DNA from: Deltaproteobacteria bacterium
Lineage (GTDB): Bacteria > SAR324 > NAC60-12
Reading direction: 5' to 3'
Assembly (NCBI GenBank): GCA_003541985.1
Contig: DPLM01000037.1
Location: forward strand, 1 to 7,420
DNA: 7,420 nt
Positions within the stretch are counted from its first letter, which is position 1, and the number at the start of each line of letters is the position of its first letter. The notes under the pieces were generated by a model, which saw only the letters and a program-made list of their open reading frames with translations, made no database searches and had not been told where the DNA came from. The position numbers and the translations under genes were made by a program. Positions 1 through 6,224 of the stretch are shown here, one piece after another.

Positions 1-517
1 TGTAACTCATGACCAAGTTGAAGCGATGACGATGGGGGACCGGATAGCAGTGATGAATAAGGGGCAGTTACAACAAGTTGGGCCGCCTGTCGAACTTTAT
101 GAAAAACCAGCTAATCTGTTTGTCGCAGGCTTCATCGGCAGTCCACGTATGAATCTTCATTCCAAAGATAAGCTTTTTCAAGCTAGTGATCAAAATTTGG
201 CAGTTTTGGATGAAAAGCTTGCGAAAGATATTGTTTTAGGAATTCGTCCCGAACATGTTTTTTTAAAAGCTGCTAAGCAGGAGGATCTCTCTCTGGGTTT
301 ATGTCGAATTGAGCAGGTAGAGGATCTTGGACACGAAGCATTGGTGAAGCTAATCACTTCCAGTGGTTTAAAATTAACAGCAAGGATTAACGGAGAAATC
401 CGTCATCAAACTAGTTTGGGTGATCAAGTTCGAATTAGTATCCCGTTTCAACGAATTCATGCATTTTCATCTGGAACTGGCGTGAGTGTTCCTGAGTTTA
501 ATAGTTTCTCTGGATGA
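1..517 (+). CDS. Sugar ABC transporter ATP-binding protein, MalK/UgpC type (5'-truncated)
   Basis: This is the C-terminal part of an importer ATPase that couples ATP hydrolysis to sugar uptake at the inner face of the cytoplasmic membrane. The reading frame is open from position 2, with 171 visible residues, about half of the roughly 360 usual for the family; the Walker A, signature and Walker B motifs lie off the left edge. The first visible residues, VTHDQVEAMT, are the H-loop (switch histidine, codon 8-10). MGDRIAVMNKGQLQQVG and ELYEKPANLFVAGFIGSP follow, the standard end of the nucleotide-binding domain in CUT1-type ATPases. The remainder is a TOBE-type regulatory domain containing LGIRPEHVFL. 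The internal ATG at 26 is not the real start. It may energise the permeases encoded at 4471-6191, since CUT1 permeases are often served by an ATPase encoded nearby, but nagZ on the other strand separates them. Family is certain; the partner is inferred. Confidence 0.95.
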   Translation, partial: VTHDQVEAMTMGDRIAVMNKGQLQQVGPPVELYEKPANLFVAGFIGSPRMNLHSKDKLFQASDQNLAVLDEKLAKDIVLGIRPEHVFLKAAKQEDLSLGLCRIEQVEDLGHEALVKLITSSGLKLTARINGEIRHQTSLGDQVRISIPFQRIHAFSSGTGVSVPEFNSFSG

Positions 518-567
518 TCTTCCAAAAGCTTTAAAAATTATAAAAATCCTCTCCAAAAAAATAAAAA

Positions 568-1626
568 ATGCAGCATTTACAAAGTAAGGAAATCCCTTAT
601 GGCTTCCCAACAATTTTTGGTCGTGGGCTAATTGATGAATTCAAGAATTTTGTAAACCCTCCCTTCCTGGTTGTTACCATGGAGGACCTATGGCCACTTT
701 TTAGACACCACTTTGATGGTGCAGATTGCCAGACTTATTTCTGTAGCTCAATCGAGCAGGAGAATCTTAATCGTGAAGCCGAGAATCTTGGCGAAATTCG
801 AGCAATTGTAGGTCTTGGAGGAGGCCAAGCACTCGATGTCGCTAAGTATTTTAGTTGGCGAAAAAACCTCCCGCTCTTTCAGGCACCCACAGCACTCTCC
901 GTTAATGCGGTCTACGGGCAGCGATCCGGAATCCGCATTGATGGTAAGGTGGTCTATAGAGGCTGGGCAATCCCTCAATCAATTTACATTGATTATGATG
1001 TCTTGGCCTCATGCCCTCCTGCTCTGAACTGGTCTGGAATCGGAGACATCCTTTGCTTTCATACTGGAGTTTTGGATTGGCGTTATGCAGAGCGTGAGGG
1101 CAAGATCGAAGAAAAATGGCGATATGATGAAGGGCTCGCGCAACAATCATTAAGAAAAGTGAGGGGGATTGTGGAGAATATTGACAATATACGGGTGATG
1201 AATGATCAGGGGATTGAGGCTTTAGTCGATGGTTTGAAATGGGGAACAAGCTATCATGGTGCTGGCTGGTGTCCTAGACATATTGAGGGCACTGATCATT
1301 TCCTTTTTTACACTCTTGAAAAACTAACCGGAAAGAAGTTCTTGCATGGGCAACCTGTTGGACTGGGGGTGATAGTTGGATCAATGCTTCATGAGGATGG
1401 AGCTGAGGAAATGTTGGATACCATCTCAAGCATCGGGCTGGACATTCGGCCAGAAGCAATGGGACTTACCTGGGATCAACTGGCGGAGGGGCTTAAGCTT
1501 TTGCGAAGCTATGTGAACAAAGTTGGCCTCTGGCACTCCATCGCTCACGATGTCAAAATCAGCGATGGTTTTATCACAGACCTGCAAAATCGGCTTAATC
1601 ATGCCTACCATCACAAGAAGAGTTAG
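568..1626 (+). CDS. Metal-dependent dehydrogenase, glycerol-1-phosphate dehydrogenase (AraM/EgsA)-like
   Basis: Predicted cytosolic NAD(P)- and metal-dependent dehydrogenase of 352 aa in the superfamily that includes glycerol-1-phosphate dehydrogenase, glycerol dehydrogenase and dehydroquinate synthase. The nucleotide-binding motif VGLGGGQALDVAKY spans residues 81-94. QAPTALSVNA (105-114) is the conserved PT-x-x-S segment, and SGIGDILCFHTGVLDW (156-171) resembles the G1PDH GxGDLL...DW block. Expected metal ligands are present as D160, H244 (in EGTDHFL) and H260 (in LHGQPVGLG). Where glycerol dehydrogenases have Asp in PTIASTDA, this protein has N113, so the substrate or chemistry may differ. 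The start at 568 fits the family's N-terminus, but no Shine-Dalgarno sequence is visible; an A-rich tract precedes the ATG. The C-terminus is His/Lys rich. It lies 50 nt behind the ATPase with no terminator between, suggesting co-transcription. G1P, a polyol or a sugar derivative are all possible substrates. Superfamily is firm; exact reaction is unknown. Confidence 0.85.
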   Translation: MQHLQSKEIPYGFPTIFGRGLIDEFKNFVNPPFLVVTMEDLWPLFRHHFDGADCQTYFCSSIEQENLNREAENLGEIRAIVGLGGGQALDVAKYFSWRKNLPLFQAPTALSVNAVYGQRSGIRIDGKVVYRGWAIPQSIYIDYDVLASCPPALNWSGIGDILCFHTGVLDWRYAEREGKIEEKWRYDEGLAQQSLRKVRGIVENIDNIRVMNDQGIEALVDGLKWGTSYHGAGWCPRHIEGTDHFLFYTLEKLTGKKFLHGQPVGLGVIVGSMLHEDGAEEMLDTISSIGLDIRPEAMGLTWDQLAEGLKLLRSYVNKVGLWHSIAHDVKISDGFITDLQNRLNHAYHHKKS

Positions 1627-1627
1627 C

Positions 1628-1669
1628 TGCACTGATCACATTCAAAATTGACTCAGTGTACTGTTTTTT
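1628..1669 (+). terminator. Probable Rho-independent terminator after the dehydrogenase gene
   Basis: An 8-bp stem pairs tgcactga (1628-1635) with tcagtgta (1653-1660), with one G-U pair and a 17-nt loop. A six-T run (1664-1669) follows three bases later. It starts one base after the dehydrogenase stop and its 3' arm overlaps the end of the convergent nagZ. The large loop makes it a weak hairpin. There is no matching T-run for the minus strand, so it appears to serve only plus-strand transcription. Confidence 0.5.
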
Positions 1670-2624
1670 CACTGACCCATTCTTGGGATCTTTCCCAACG
1701 ATCCCAGGAAAGATCTGAGATGGGTTGCATTTCTAAAACAGCTTGTTCGAGATCCGCAAGTTCTCCGTGACTGTGTAGCGCAAGATCGCAACCCACCTCC
1801 AAACATCGATTAATTCTCTCGGGCATTGTTCCTGAAAGAGACTTCATGAACAGACAGTCAGTTACAAGAACCCCCTTAAACCCAATCCAATCACGAATAA
1901 TCTCACTGATAATTTTGTTTGAAAGGGTCGCTGGCCATTTTTCATCTAGTTCGGGAAATAGAAGATGACTGGTCATTCCCCATGGAAGATCAGACAGCAT
2001 CTTAAAAGGTTGAAAATCTGATTTTTTCAAGAAATCCTTCGTCTCTCGTACAATCGGAAGCTCTTCATGAGGATCTACTAAAGCTCGTCCGTAGCCGGGT
2101 AGATGCTTGACCGTGGGAATGACCCCTGCCTCACTTAGCCCGGTAGCGCAAGCGCGTGCAAACTTTGCGACATCCTTCGGATCTGAAGCAAAAGCACGAT
2201 CTCCAATCACTTCATGAGCCTCGGGTATCAGTAGATCCGCGACAGGAGCTGCATTAACGGTAATGCCCAACTCCTTTAGTCCTTTGCCAAGGTGCCAATA
2301 ATTTTGGTGAATCCTTTGTTGGATAATCTCCTCACTGCCACCTTCTTCAACAAGTGATCTTGCAGAAGGGTAACGCTTCCATTTGGGTTGTGGCAATCTT
2401 TGAACCCGACCCCCCTCCTCATCAATCAAGATGGCAAGATCATCACGATCACAGACTTCGTGAAATTGATAAACCAACCGCTTTATTTGCTTTGGTTCCT
2501 TTAGGTTTCTTGCAAAGAGAATGAAGCCAAAGGGAGAGACTCGGCGAAAAAAATCAGCCCATTCTTTCTCAACTTCCAAACCTGGAATACCAAAAATAAT
2601 GGGAAGTACTGGTTTTTGATCCAT
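1653..2624 (-). CDS. nagZ: Beta-N-acetylhexosaminidase NagZ (GH3)
   Basis: Glycoside hydrolase family 3 enzyme of 323 aa, the usual size of the single-domain Gram-negative NagZ. It has no signal peptide, so it is cytosolic. NagZ removes terminal beta-linked GlcNAc, classically from GlcNAc-anhydroMurNAc peptides during cell-wall recycling. Visible motifs are PFGFILFARN (31-40), IDEEGGRVQRL (67-77), GDRAFASDP (141-149), VKHLPGYGR (172-180), the catalytic acid/base loop D184-P-H186, and VTDCLFM (254-260) with the expected nucleophile D256. Several residues beside the catalytic ones differ from the common forms: PGYG for PGHG, DPH for DSH, TDC for SDD. Its overall look resembles alphaproteobacterial NagZ. 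It points away from the transporter genes, with its start 283 nt from that of ngcE, and converges on the dehydrogenase with a 26-nt gap. No good ribosome-binding site is seen before the ATG. In this locus it may split imported chito-oligosaccharides (inference). Confidence 0.93.
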   Translation of the reverse strand: MDQKPVLPIIFGIPGLEVEKEWADFFRRVSPFGFILFARNLKEPKQIKRLVYQFHEVCDRDDLAILIDEEGGRVQRLPQPKWKRYPSARSLVEEGGSEEIIQQRIHQNYWHLGKGLKELGITVNAAPVADLLIPEAHEVIGDRAFASDPKDVAKFARACATGLSEAGVIPTVKHLPGYGRALVDPHEELPIVRETKDFLKKSDFQPFKMLSDLPWGMTSHLLFPELDEKWPATLSNKIISEIIRDWIGFKGVLVTDCLFMKSLSGTMPERINRCLEVGCDLALHSHGELADLEQAVLEMQPISDLSWDRWERSQEWVSEKTVH

Positions 2625-2907
2625 GAATTGGAAACTCTAAAATGAATGAAAAGAGTAGGTTGGGGCACTTTGGGTAATATTAAAGAGGCATCCTATTCAT
2701 TGAGCGGAGGCCACGAATATTTTAAAACAATAAAACATAGAATAAATTTAGCAACTTCTGGCCCTTCAAAAAAAAGTTGTCTGATCAATCGAGTTGTTGT
2801 ACCTTCGCGCCTGCGATTAAGAGGTGCTCAAATACACAACCGTGGTCTTTGAGCAAATACGACTTTGGTGAGGAATTTTTTCGCCTCATCTGTTCATTGG
2901 AGCTCAC
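2625..2907. promoter_or_regulatory. Divergent nagZ/ngcE intergenic region
   Basis: This 283-nt gap separates two divergent genes and must hold the promoters of both. A small plus-strand frame at 2646-2852 has no family resemblance and no ribosome-binding site, so I do not call it a gene. An AT-rich tract at about 2716-2750 includes tagaat (2738-2743), a 5/6 match to a -10 box, but no convincing -35 lies at the right distance. The right part holds the 2825-2855 dyad, then a small hairpin (tgagg 2869-2873 with cctca 2884-2888, T-rich loop). The ngcE ribosome-binding site ggag is at 2899-2902. Confidence 0.45.
2825..2855. promoter_or_regulatory. Perfect 8-bp inverted repeat upstream of ngcE (operator or leader hairpin)
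   Basis: The arms tgctcaaa (2825-2832) and tttgagca (2848-2855) are exact reverse complements separated by 15 nt. The dyad ends 52 nt before the ngcE start codon. The heptamer caaatac occurs in both flanks (2829-2835 and 2854-2860) as a direct repeat 25 nt apart. It could be the binding site of a dimeric sugar-responsive regulator or a stem-loop in the 5' leader. No T-run follows immediately, so it does not look like a terminator. Confidence 0.45.
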
Positions 2908-4305
2908 ATGAAAAAATCGGGAATTTCACGAAGACGCTTTATTGAATACACGGGTGCAGCAGGTATGGGTATTGGCCTCAGTTCGGTCTTGCCTCAGACT
3001 TCACTTGCCAAAACGGGCATCAAGGTAGCTTCAGGTGCAGCAAATCCTTTGGGATTGGCATCAAACACCCAGGCTGAGGGCGTTTTCTTCAGTGGTGGAT
3101 TCGGACACGCGTACATTGAATATGCTGCTGAAATCTTTGGGGAAGTTCATCCTGGCAGTAGCATGTCGGTGGAGGGAATACAGCGAGTTGGTGAACGCTT
3201 ACGGCCAAGAATCATTGCGGGGAATCCACCTGATGTAATTGACAACAGTGGTGCCGGAAACCTCGATACGGGAGCCCTGGTTGGAGAAGGGGAATTGATG
3301 GATCTTGGACCACTGATGTCAGCGCCAGCTCTTGATACTCCCGGCAAAACATTTGGGGAGACCTTGTTTCCAGGGTCACAAAATTCTGGTCTTTTCGACG
3401 GCGTACAGCGCTATGTGAATATTGCCTTCACAGTTTTTGGAGTTTGGCACAGCAAGTCTCTGTTCGATGAGAAGGGCTGGAATTACCCAACAACCTGGGA
3501 TGGAATGCTCTCACTTTGCGATACTATCAAAACTTCTGGTATTGCACCATGGACTTACCAAGGAAAGTATCCTCAATACATGCTCTTTGGTCTCTTAGAG
3601 CCAATCGTTTCCAAGATTGGTGGACCACAAATTTGGAAAGATGTTGATAACTTAGTTCCTAGTGCTTGGGAACACCCTGCTATGTTGCAAGCGCTGAACA
3701 TGATGAAGGCCTTGCATGACAACGGTTATATCATGGAAGGTACTTCTGGATTGACCCACACAGAATCTCAGGCGGAGTGGTTACAGAATAAGGCGGCCTT
3801 CATTCCATGTGGGACCTGGCTGGAAAATGAAATGCGTAGTATTACCCCAGGTGGATTTAATATGGTCATCAAGCCTGTACCTTCTGATGATGCTTCCAGA
3901 TTAAGCTGGATTGATGCGAGTTCTGGTGAGCCATTCATGGTCTTTTCCAACGGGAAAAATCCAGTTGCAGGTATGGAGTTTTTACGCTGCTTGCTGAGCA
4001 AGGAGTCAGCGAAGTGGTTCGCACAGAATGTTGGTTCAATCATGCCGGTGGTAGGTGGAGCAGAGGGTGTGGATCTGAGTTCTGCAATGACCTCTGCACT
4101 CGCTGCAGTGGATAATGCAGGACCTAACATCTTAGACAGACCATCCTTCCCAGGCTGGTACTCTGATATCTACAGCGAAGTCAAGGACAGCATGGGGGCA
4201 CTACTGACTGGACGTGCAAGTGCAGAGGAATTTATCGAGCGAGTTCAAGGTGCTTCTGACGAAGTTCGTGAAGATGAAGACATTGTTAAGTTTAAAAGAA
4301 CCTAA
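2908..4305 (+). CDS. ngcE: Tat-exported NgcE-like N-acetylglucosamine/diacetylchitobiose ABC transporter substrate-binding protein
   Basis: Periplasmic solute-binding protein (465 aa) expected to capture GlcNAc or N,N'-diacetylchitobiose and deliver it to the membrane permeases. The N-terminus has a twin-arginine motif, SRRRFIE (residues 7-13), a hydrophobic stretch (about 14-29) and a likely cleavage after SLA (32-34). There is no lipobox cysteine, unlike the lipoprotein NgcE of Streptomyces, so export is probably as a folded soluble protein. Blocks that I recognise as characteristic of NgcE are RIIAGNPPDVIDNSGAG (101-117), APWTYQGKYPQYM (213-225), KIGG (236-239), LTHTESQAEWLQNKAAFIP (282-300) and CGTWLENE (301-308). 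The start is supported by ggag five nt upstream. It heads the transporter operon; a 165-nt spacer with two stem-loops separates it from the first permease. The family 1 binding-protein fold is certain; the ligand is inferred from NgcE similarity and the neighbouring nagZ. Confidence 0.9.
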   Translation: MKKSGISRRRFIEYTGAAGMGIGLSSVLPQTSLAKTGIKVASGAANPLGLASNTQAEGVFFSGGFGHAYIEYAAEIFGEVHPGSSMSVEGIQRVGERLRPRIIAGNPPDVIDNSGAGNLDTGALVGEGELMDLGPLMSAPALDTPGKTFGETLFPGSQNSGLFDGVQRYVNIAFTVFGVWHSKSLFDEKGWNYPTTWDGMLSLCDTIKTSGIAPWTYQGKYPQYMLFGLLEPIVSKIGGPQIWKDVDNLVPSAWEHPAMLQALNMMKALHDNGYIMEGTSGLTHTESQAEWLQNKAAFIPCGTWLENEMRSITPGGFNMVIKPVPSDDASRLSWIDASSGEPFMVFSNGKNPVAGMEFLRCLLSKESAKWFAQNVGSIMPVVGGAEGVDLSSAMTSALAAVDNAGPNILDRPSFPGWYSDIYSEVKDSMGALLTGRASAEEFIERVQGASDEVREDEDIVKFKRT

Positions 4306-4380
4306 CGATTGTGAACATTGTCTCAAAAAAGTTTCTCTAAAATCCTCTAACTTTGTATGAATTGCTAAGATAGTTCACAT

Positions 4381-4413
4381 GGCAGTTGGAAAGATCCGCT
4401 GATTCCAGCTGCC
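4381..4413 (+). promoter_or_regulatory. Intercistronic stem-loop between ngcE and the first permease
   Basis: The arms ggcagttgga (4381-4390) and tccagctgcc (4404-4413) form a 10-bp stem with one G-U pair, extendable by one A-T pair (4391/4403), leaving an 11-nt loop. No T-run follows, so it is not a classical intrinsic terminator. Stable hairpins just after binding-protein genes commonly protect the upstream message or reduce permease expression, as in malE-malF of E. coli; that role is inferred here. Confidence 0.6.
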
Positions 4414-4421
4414 AACCTCCC

Positions 4422-4437
4422 TTCCTCTGTCGAGGAA
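4422..4437 (+). promoter_or_regulatory. Small hairpin enclosing the only Shine-Dalgarno-like sequence before the permease gene
   Basis: The arms ttcctc (4422-4427) and gaggaa (4432-4437) pair perfectly around a 4-nt loop. The 3' arm is the only purine-rich, anti-16S-like sequence in the spacer, but it lies 33 nt before the ATG at 4471, too far for normal initiation there. It starts nine nt after the larger stem-loop. It may modulate ribosome access, or be incidental. Confidence 0.4.
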
Positions 4438-4470
4438 ATACCTGATCCTCATGATTGAACAGACTCCGTT

Positions 4471-5346
4471 ATGCGTCGTAACAAGTACGGGATCATCCTC
4501 CCTTTTCTCGCTCCTGCAATTATCCTCTATAGCCTATTCGTAATCTATCCATACTCACAGGCAATGTATGTGGCCTTTACAAAATGGAAAGGCCTGAGAA
4601 AGTCTCCGAGATTTGTAGGTCTAGATAACTTTGAAAAAATGCTTGGTGATGATAAATTTTGGAACGCACTCTCCAACAATTTGATTTATCTCTTTGTTTT
4701 ACCAATTGTTACGCTTGGTTTTGCACTGTTCATGGCCTTCATGATTTCACAAAAGGTGCGCTTCAATAATTTTTATCGGGTTACCTATTTTTTCCCTCAA
4801 GTGATGTCAGTGGTAGCTATCGGAATTCTCTGGAGTTTTGTTTATCATCCAACCATCGGCATCTTTAGTTCACTATTAAAAGCGGTAGGAATTAAGAATC
4901 CTCCTGTTTGGCTTGGCGATCCTGATACAGCTCTTTGGTCAATCGTGGCGGTAACTGTATGGCAGTCGGCAGGTTTTTTTATGGTGATTTTCATGGCGGG
5001 TATGCTCTCAATACCAAAATCACTTTATGAAGCTGCAGCACTTGATGGGGCAGGTAGAGGGTCAACTTTTTTTCGAATTACATTCCCCTTGCTTTGGGAA
5101 AACACTCGGTCCTCACTCGTTTTTATCACTGTAATAGCGATGGATATGTTTGGCATTACCTTCACGATGACTCAGGGAGGACCAGACCGTTCCACTGATG
5201 TGCTGGCTACTCTTTTGTACGAGCACGCTTTCTTACATAGTCGTTTTGGGTATGCCACAAGTATAGCGATGGTTTACTTTATCATAGTAATCGTGCTGAC
5301 ATTACTAATTTTCCGCGTAACGCGGCGAGAGACGGTTGAATTCTAG
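4471..5346 (+). CDS. Sugar ABC transporter permease, MalF/UgpA type (NgcF-like position)
   Basis: Inner-membrane permease of 291 aa, first of the two subunits forming the import channel. Hydrophobic segments lie at about 7-27, 67-92, 105-124, 152-180, 213-231 and 262-282, the six-helix pattern of CUT1 permeases. The segment FVGLDNF (48-54) is typical of this subunit type. The cytoplasmic coupling loop (EAA motif) spans about 187-208, EAAALDGAGRGSTFFRITFP, with the conserved glycine at G193; it docks on the ATPase. The ATG at 4471 is the only usable start, because an in-frame stop lies at 4456-4458 with no start codon between. No proper ribosome-binding site precedes it, which with the upstream hairpins suggests lower translation than the binding protein. 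It is followed eight nt later by the second permease. Permease family is certain; NgcF identity rests on the neighbouring NgcE-like gene. Confidence 0.93.
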   Translation: MRRNKYGIILPFLAPAIILYSLFVIYPYSQAMYVAFTKWKGLRKSPRFVGLDNFEKMLGDDKFWNALSNNLIYLFVLPIVTLGFALFMAFMISQKVRFNNFYRVTYFFPQVMSVVAIGILWSFVYHPTIGIFSSLLKAVGIKNPPVWLGDPDTALWSIVAVTVWQSAGFFMVIFMAGMLSIPKSLYEAAALDGAGRGSTFFRITFPLLWENTRSSLVFITVIAMDMFGITFTMTQGGPDRSTDVLATLLYEHAFLHSRFGYATSIAMVYFIIVIVLTLLIFRVTRRETVEF

Positions 5347-5354
5347 GAGTTAGC

Positions 5355-6191
5355 ATGTACAAAGTGAGCCGCTGGTCAGCCGTTTCTACGCAAACAGTGT
5401 TGGTTGGATGGGCAGTGATAGTAATTTTTCCGATGATCTGGATGATTTATAGTTCCCTCAAGACTGATCAGGAATTGTTCTTCAGTCCATGGGCTCCTCC
5501 AATGGAATTACAGTGGGATAACTTCGCTAGAGCGTGGACAAAAGCTCATGTGGGAGATTATCTTCTAAATACCCTGATTGTTGTTATTCCTGCTCTGCTA
5601 TTGACGTTAATTATTTCTGCAATGGCAGCTTATGTCTTGGCGCGGTTTGAATTTGTTGGTCGGCGTTTCCTGTTTTACATGTTTCTTTCTGGAATGCTTT
5701 TTCCAGTATTCCTTGCACTGGTTCCGCTATTTAGTTTGGTAAATCAATTGAAGATGCTTAACACCTTCCACGGGTTGATTTTAGTTTACATCGCCTATTC
5801 TCTCCCCTTCACCATTTTTTTTCTGACAGGCTTCTTCAAAACCCTCCCTACTGAGATCGAAGAATCAGCGATTATGGACGGTGCTAATCCTTACCAAGTG
5901 TTCTTCAAGGTGATGTTGCCAATGGCTTCTCCAGGATTAATCAGCATGGGTATTTTTAACTTTTTGGGGATGTGGAACCAGTATGTTTTGCCCTTGGTAT
6001 TAATCAGTGATGAGAGTAAATATATGCTCTCACAAGGTTTGGCTTTCATGCTGTTCAAGCAATTCTACGAGAATGACTGGAGTGCTTTGTTTGCAGCGTT
6101 AACGATCATCATGGTCCCTACTTTAATTGTATATATAACCTTTCAAAAACAGATTCAAGATGGTATCACGACAGGTGCCTTAAAAGGTTGA
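5355..6191 (+). CDS. Sugar ABC transporter permease, MalG/UgpE type (NgcG-like position)
   Basis: Second inner-membrane permease subunit (278 aa), partner of the preceding gene product. Six hydrophobic segments are visible at about 13-34, 69-96, 104-128, 139-160, 195-217 and 243-263. The EAA coupling loop is at about 167-190, reading EIEESAIMDGANPYQVFF, with E169/E170, D175 and G176. NFLGMWNQYVLPLVL (202-216) and the C-terminal end DGITTGALKG (269-278) are typical of MalG-type subunits, the latter resembling the usual GLTAGAVKG tail. A ribosome-binding site, aggag (5345-5349), overlaps the stop codon of the upstream permease and sits five nt before the ATG, so translation of the two subunits is probably coupled. 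Family assignment is certain; the specific sugar is inferred from the binding protein. Confidence 0.93.
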   Translation: MYKVSRWSAVSTQTVLVGWAVIVIFPMIWMIYSSLKTDQELFFSPWAPPMELQWDNFARAWTKAHVGDYLLNTLIVVIPALLLTLIISAMAAYVLARFEFVGRRFLFYMFLSGMLFPVFLALVPLFSLVNQLKMLNTFHGLILVYIAYSLPFTIFFLTGFFKTLPTEIEESAIMDGANPYQVFFKVMLPMASPGLISMGIFNFLGMWNQYVLPLVLISDESKYMLSQGLAFMLFKQFYENDWSALFAALTIIMVPTLIVYITFQKQIQDGITTGALKG

Positions 6192-6224
6192 TGATACTAA
6201 TTTTACTTACTTTATGGAAATTGA

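Noticed and set aside
518..567. AT-rich gap with the palindrome aaagcttt (525-532) as a possible terminator
   Set aside because: The palindrome has no loop and is followed by an A-rich, not T-rich, tract; nothing supports termination here.
902..1249. 115-aa minus-strand open frame inside the dehydrogenase gene
   Set aside because: Antisense shadow of a well-supported gene; no family resemblance. The same applies to the other short frames at 748-978, 1274-1459 and 1426-1632.
2646..2852. 68-aa plus-strand open frame in the nagZ-ngcE intergenic region
   Set aside because: No ribosome-binding site, low-complexity basic composition, and it overlaps the regulatory region and most of the dyad; no family resemblance.
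3768..4130. 120-aa minus-strand open frame inside the binding-protein gene
   Set aside because: Antisense shadow of ngcE, whose frame holds all the conserved motifs; no ribosome-binding site or recognisable domain.
4310..4379. 7-bp inverted repeat tgtgaac / gttcaca in the ngcE-permease spacer
   Set aside because: Arms are 56 nt apart and only 7 bp long, easily chance; kept out of the feature list although it lies just before the main stem-loop.
4451..4543. 30-codon frame beginning ATG at 4451, downstream of gaggaaa, overlapping the permease start
   Set aside because: Spacing from the purine-rich site is about 15 nt, too long, and the product (Ser/Leu-rich) is just the permease gene read in another frame.
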